From Candidatus Eiseniibacteriota bacterium (GTDB taxonomy: Bacteria; Joyebacterota; Joyebacteria; Joyebacterales; Joyebacteraceae): a stretch of DNA of 7,890 nt. This document shows positions 5,407-7,890 of the stretch, piece after piece. The notes under the pieces were generated by a model. The model saw only the letters and a program-made list of their open reading frames with translations. It was not told the origin of the DNA and did no database searches. Numbering within the stretch: position 1 is the stretch's first letter; each line of letters starts with the position of its first letter. Location of the stretch: positions 1 through 7,890 of the forward strand of contig DAOWCM010000092.1 of NCBI GenBank assembly GCA_030639555.1, given 5' to 3'. A program made the translations under genes and the position numbers.

Positions 5407-6267
5407 CTACTCACCCATCGAGGCGAGAACGTCAACCAGCTCCGCCGCGCTGTCTTCCATCTCGACGACGAACCGGTCGATCCGCTGAACGAACAGGTTG
5501 TGCGCAACCTGCGTCGGGATGGCGATCATAAGACCCGTCATCGTGGTGATCAGCGCTTCTGAGATACCGCTCGCGACGAGCTTGGCGCTGACCTGCTCCG
5601 CCTGAGCTATCGCCTCGAAGGCCCCGACCATACCCGAAACCGTCCCGAGGAACCCGAGCAGAGGCGCGACGTTCGCGACGGTAGCGAGGATGATGAGTCC
5701 TCTCTCGAGGAACGACATCTCAATGATGCCCGCTGTCTCGATGGCCTTCTCGACCGCTTCGGTTCCCTTCTTCGCCCGCATGAGGCCCGCGTGCAGGATC
5801 TGCGGGATCGGACCACGGATGCTCGCGCAGACCTCGATCGCCGCGTCCAGACGCCCTTTCTTGAGCGCGCCCACGACCTGCTCCATCAGCTTCCGGACAT
5901 CCGAGCGGGCTTTGTGCAAAGTGACGGCCCGTTCGATGATGACCGCGACACCGACGATGGACAGGAACAGGAGGCCCCACATGAACTTGCCGCCCTTGTT
6001 GAAGAACTCAACAAGGCCGCTCTGCGCGAAGCCGCGCGCCTGAGGCACAGGCTCCGGCTCGACGGGCTCTTCCTCCATCGCGGCGGCCGCGAGCGAATCG
6101 ACGGCCGTGGTGTCGACGAGTCCCGTGTCGACGACCGTGCTCTCTGCCGTGGCGACCATGCCCTCGATCTCCGCCGCCGTCTCAGTCTGCGCTGCCAGCG
6201 GGCTGATCGTGCCTGTCAGCATCAGCACCATGAGTCCCGCCGAGACAGTCAAGAAGACTCTTCTCAT
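5407..6267 (-). CDS. exbB: ExbB-type MotA/TolQ/ExbB proton-channel protein with signal peptide and acidic leader
   Basis: A 286-residue ExbB-family protein, the pentameric scaffold of the Ton motor in the inner membrane. The core shows three membrane helices (about 95-112, 190-212, 235-256). Thr209 in GTVSGMVGAF, and Glu237 and Thr242 in GISEALITTMTG, line up with E. coli ExbB Thr148, Glu176 and Thr181, the residues lining the proton path. Unlike E. coli ExbB, it begins with a signal-peptide-like segment (MRRVFLTVSAGL to about residue 26, SPLAAQ) and then about 60 residues rich in Ala, Glu, Asp and Pro that should lie in the periplasm. The ATG at 6267 has GGAGGAG 10 bases upstream and gives the signal peptide; the frame stays open to 6462, but that extension has no comparable site and no typical sequence. 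It is the first gene of the exbB-exbD-exbD-tonB-tonB series. Confidence 0.95.
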   Translation of the reverse strand: MRRVFLTVSAGLMVLMLTGTISPLAAQTETAAEIEGMVATAESTVVDTGLVDTTAVDSLAAAAMEEEPVEPEPVPQARGFAQSGLVEFFNKGGKFMWGLLFLSIVGVAVIIERAVTLHKARSDVRKLMEQVVGALKKGRLDAAIEVCASIRGPIPQILHAGLMRAKKGTEAVEKAIETAGIIEMSFLERGLIILATVANVAPLLGFLGTVSGMVGAFEAIAQAEQVSAKLVASGISEALITTMTGLMIAIPTQVAHNLFVQRIDRFVVEMEDSAAELVDVLASMGE

Positions 6268-6400
6268 TACTTTGCTTCTCCTCCCCCTTGCCGCGACACG
6301 TCCCACCACGGACGGATCGCGGTCCTCTGTGGCACTTCCCGTCTCACTGCTCAGACACACTTCGAACTGCTCTGCCTCCTCTGGCCACCTCCCACGCTTG

Positions 6401-6433
6401 CTGTTTCCCTGGGCCCAGGGGGGGGGGGAACAG
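6401..6433. repeat. Large palindrome interrupted by an 11-G tract, in the exbB leader
   Basis: The core CCCTGGGCCCAGGG (6407-6420) is a perfect 14-base palindrome. Outside it, CTGTT (6401-6405) is matched by AACAG (6429-6433). The right arm is lengthened by a run of G, 6418-6428 (11 G), where the left arm has only TCCC. Without the additional G bases the whole would be an almost perfect palindrome of about 26 bases. It lies about 150 bases upstream of the exbB start codon, inside the predicted leader. Confidence 0.7.
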
Positions 6434-6516
6434 AACCATGAACCCAACCCCGCGTTCCGCACACCCGTGAGGCGTGCGCCCGGCCCGGCCGCGCCTGTTC
6501 AAGCTATATCGCAGGG

Positions 6517-6545
6517 AGTTTACATACCGGTGACGCCACTGTCAA
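6517..6545 (-). promoter_or_regulatory. Predicted sigma70-type promoter for the exbB arm
   Basis: On the minus strand, TTGACA (complement of 6540-6545) is a perfect -35 element. A 17-base spacer and TAAACT (complement of 6517-6522, 4 of 6 matches) follow. Transcription would start near 6510, giving a leader of about 240 bases before exbB. The long leader with strong secondary structure suggests post-initiation control, but no known riboswitch is recognised. Confidence 0.55.
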
Positions 6546-6577
6546 CCAGTTTTGTCCCAACTCCATACTAGCACAGA

Positions 6578-6595
6578 TGTTGCGCGGGCGCAACA
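6578..6595. promoter_or_regulatory. Palindromic operator candidate between the divergent promoters
   Basis: TGTTGCGC (6578-6585) and GCGCAACA (6588-6595) are exact complements around GG. The centre lies roughly 68 bases from the predicted lipoprotein start point and 76 from the exbB start point. Another TGTTG occurs at 6618-6622, overlapping the -35 element of the lipoprotein promoter. This fits a regulator acting on both arms. Regulator unknown. Confidence 0.5.
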
Positions 6596-6620
6596 CCCCG
6601 TGCCAGGGGGCCTTTTTGTG

Positions 6621-6648
6621 TTGACATGATATGGACGGGCGGTATAAT
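6621..6648 (+). promoter_or_regulatory. Consensus sigma70-type promoter for the lipoprotein gene
   Basis: TTGACA (6621-6626) and TATAAT (6643-6648) are both perfect matches to the bacterial housekeeping consensus, with a 16-base spacer. Start of transcription is expected near 6654-6656, giving a leader of about 130 bases. A T5 run lies just upstream of the -35 element. Such a full match is rare and suggests strong, constitutive transcription unless repressed. Confidence 0.85.
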
Positions 6649-6659
6649 TGCTAGTGGAA

Positions 6660-6695
6660 CCCCCCCCATCAAAAGGTCAACCCTTCGTGGGGGGG
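6660..6695 (+). repeat. C/G homopolymer hairpin at the 5' end of the lipoprotein transcript
   Basis: A run of 8 C (6660-6667) can pair with a run of 7 G (6689-6695), extended by an A-U and a G-U pair and by a nested AAGG/CCTT stem (6673-6685). The hairpin would begin about five bases after the predicted transcription start. A hairpin so close to the 5' end usually slows RNA decay. The C-run at the start point could also promote slippage. Confidence 0.65.
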
Positions 6696-6785
6696 CACGA
6701 CCATCCGGCACCGGAAGGGTCGCGCCCGTCGCGGGCTCTGCCTGTGGCTGATTTTCCGTACCCTGAGCCTGGAGGAAGCACAACC

Positions 6786-7890
6786 ATGATGTCGTTCAGG
6801 AGACTAGCAGCAGGTGCGTTCGCGGTTGCCCTTTTGGCAGTTCCACTCGCGGCGATGCTCTTCCTGACCGGATGCCGGAAGCAGGAGAAGATGTTCATCG
6901 ACACGAACCTCGCTCCCAACACGCGGCTGACCAGTGCGCCGGCACCCATTCCCGACCCTCCCGCGCCCCCTGGGCCCCCGGTGAACTACAGGATACATAT
7001 GTACTGGGACGGGACCGATCCGGACGGCTTCGTGGTCGCGTACCACTACGCATGGGACGACACCGTGCCACCGTATGGCGCGGATAACTCCCCGTGGCAG
7101 TTCACGGCGAGGAACGACAGCCTGTTCAAGGCCCTGATCGATTCGGTCGGCGAAACGAGGCGGCACACATTCTACGTCCGGGCGGTCGACAACGAGGGCA
7201 AGCTCGACCCCATCCCGGCCAGGGTCAGGTTCGACGCCTCGACGGACGTCCCGGAGATACTCTACCTCTATCGGATCGACGGGCCACTCGACCCGAACTC
7301 GCCAGACTACGACCCGGACGTGAAGGACACCGTGCTGATGTTCAGCCCCGTCCAGTTCATCTGGGCCGGCTGGGACCCGGACGGCCTGGGATCTCCGATT
7401 CAGTACAGCTTCAAGATGGACTCGAATCCGTTCGAGGCGTACGGCGACAGCACGACCGCGACGTACCCGGACACGACGATCGACCCCCAGAACCCGCCGG
7501 TTTCGGCCGGCACGCACTTCTTCTACGTCAAGGCCAGGGACGAGACGGGCGCCGAGAACTTCCCGGAGAACTACAAGTTCGTGATGAACTTCGAGCCCGA
7601 CAGCGAGATCCTCGAGCCCTTTGATGACACGGGCACGCTCACTGTCTCGGACGGCGATACGATCTGGTTCCGCTGGAGCGTACGTGACAAGGAGAGGATC
7701 CTGGCGCCCGAGGACACGCTGGTGGGCGTGGCCTCGATCTGGATCACTCTCGACAACGACTTCCGCAGGGAGTTCCACGTCGACAAGCACACTCAGGAGT
7801 ACGTCAGCGAGTGGTACTTCACGTCCAGCGTCGCGATCTCGGACTCGCACTACATCGAGAGTCGCAACTCGCCGCAGGGCGGGAACGCAC
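6786..7890 (+). CDS. Secreted lipoprotein with tandem beta-sandwich-like (Ig/FnIII-type) repeats, N-terminal part
   Basis: At least 368 residues; the 3' end lies beyond the window. The protein opens with a basic-hydrophobic signal (RR then residues 7-28) and a lipobox FLTGC, with Cys30 as the probable lipid anchor. A proline-rich linker (52-66) follows, then repeats. Repeat 1 has MYWDGTDPDGFVVAYHY (from 72) and HTFYVRAVDNEG (127-138). Repeat 2 has FIWAGWDPDGLGSPIQYSF (from about 191) and HFFYVKARDETG (244-255). A third begins near 292 (IWFRWSVRD). The spacing of Trp to HxFYV is 53 and 51 residues, so these are true repeats of a domain resembling fibronectin III or Ig folds. The two adjacent ATG codons at 6786 and 6789 are both possible; GGAGG at 6771-6775 favours the first. 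Function unknown; a cell-surface or periplasmic binding role is likely. It diverges from exbB and has its own promoter. Confidence 0.88.
   Translation, partial: MMSFRRLAAGAFAVALLAVPLAAMLFLTGCRKQEKMFIDTNLAPNTRLTSAPAPIPDPPAPPGPPVNYRIHMYWDGTDPDGFVVAYHYAWDDTVPPYGADNSPWQFTARNDSLFKALIDSVGETRRHTFYVRAVDNEGKLDPIPARVRFDASTDVPEILYLYRIDGPLDPNSPDYDPDVKDTVLMFSPVQFIWAGWDPDGLGSPIQYSFKMDSNPFEAYGDSTTATYPDTTIDPQNPPVSAGTHFFYVKARDETGAENFPENYKFVMNFEPDSEILEPFDDTGTLTVSDGDTIWFRWSVRDKERILAPEDTLVGVASIWITLDNDFRREFHVDKHTQEYVSEWYFTSSVAISDSHYIESRNSPQGGNA

Larger units (their letters stand above)
6268..6785. other. Intergenic region between divergent exbB and lipoprotein genes
   Basis: This 518-base stretch holds no convincing gene. 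It contains a minus-strand promoter candidate for exbB, a plus-strand consensus promoter for the lipoprotein gene, a palindrome between the two promoters, an 11-G tract inside a large inverted repeat in the exbB leader, and a C/G hairpin at the start of the lipoprotein transcript. A weaker hairpin candidate (CCAC-GGAC / GTCC-GTGG, 6306-6332) lies near the exbB start. Confidence 0.8.

Noticed and set aside
6268..6462. N-terminal extension of ExbB to 6462
   Set aside because: The extension has no typical sequence or well-placed ribosome binding site. The ATG at 6267 has a good site and opens a proper signal peptide.
6591..6622. Intrinsic terminator (CCCC-GTGCCA-GGGG followed by GCC and five T)
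   Set aside because: It would end a rightward transcript, but no plus-strand gene lies upstream. The stem is only four or five pairs. The T-run more likely belongs to the region upstream of the lipoprotein promoter.
6804..7850. A long (348-residue) minus-strand reading frame opposite the lipoprotein gene
   Set aside because: Its translation is Arg/Val/Asp-rich low-complexity sequence typical of the antisense frame of GC-rich coding DNA. The plus strand has signal peptide, lipobox, repeats, ribosome binding site and a consensus promoter.
1..7890. CRISPR array, tRNA, rRNA, insertion sequence or prophage
   Set aside because: No evenly spaced repeats, no tRNA-like cloverleaf, no rRNA segments and no transposase or integrase motifs are visible on either strand.

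Overview
The window comes from a GC-rich Gram-negative (two-membrane) bacterium. It carries a Ton energy-transduction set, a TolC-family outer-membrane channel, a periplasmic adaptor and a lipoprotein with a lipobox, all of which need an outer membrane. The coding strands strongly favour G or C at third codon positions. I cannot place the organism securely. Paired ExbD and TonB copies beside a lipoprotein with WxGxDPDG repeats would fit an uncultured lineage near Eisenbacteria, Latescibacteria or Gemmatimonadetes, but this is a guess.

Layout. Eight genes run leftward on the minus strand in this transcriptional order: exbB (6267-5407), exbD copy 1 (5344-4898), exbD copy 2 (4878-4468), tonB copy 1 (4411-3779), tonB copy 2 (3569-2946), a Yip1-family membrane protein (2737-1940), a TolC-family outer-membrane channel (1923-643) and an HlyD/MacA-type adaptor (611 to beyond base 1). 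One gene runs rightward, a repeat-containing lipoprotein (6786 to beyond 7890). The two arms diverge from a 518-base intergenic region. It holds a consensus sigma70-type promoter for the lipoprotein, a good promoter candidate for the exbB arm, a palindrome between the two, and homopolymeric G and C tracts that lie in hairpins.

Working model. ExbB and the two ExbD proteins form a proton-driven inner-membrane motor. The two TonB proteins carry its force across the periplasm to outer-membrane receptors, none of which is encoded here. After a 208-base gap with a perfect inverted repeat, the same strand continues into parts of a tripartite efflux pump (channel and adaptor). The inner-membrane pump, ABC or RND, would lie to the left of the window. 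Yip1 to TolC to adaptor spacing is tight (16 and 31 bases), so those three are probably co-transcribed. Whether they share a transcript with the Ton genes is open.

The protein families are all known. The less ordinary points are the tandem duplication of tonB beside duplicated exbD, the ExbB form with a signal peptide and an acidic periplasmic leader, the physical link of Ton and efflux genes, and a series of well-formed non-coding palindromes and hairpins. I see no rRNA, tRNA, CRISPR array, insertion sequence or transposase.
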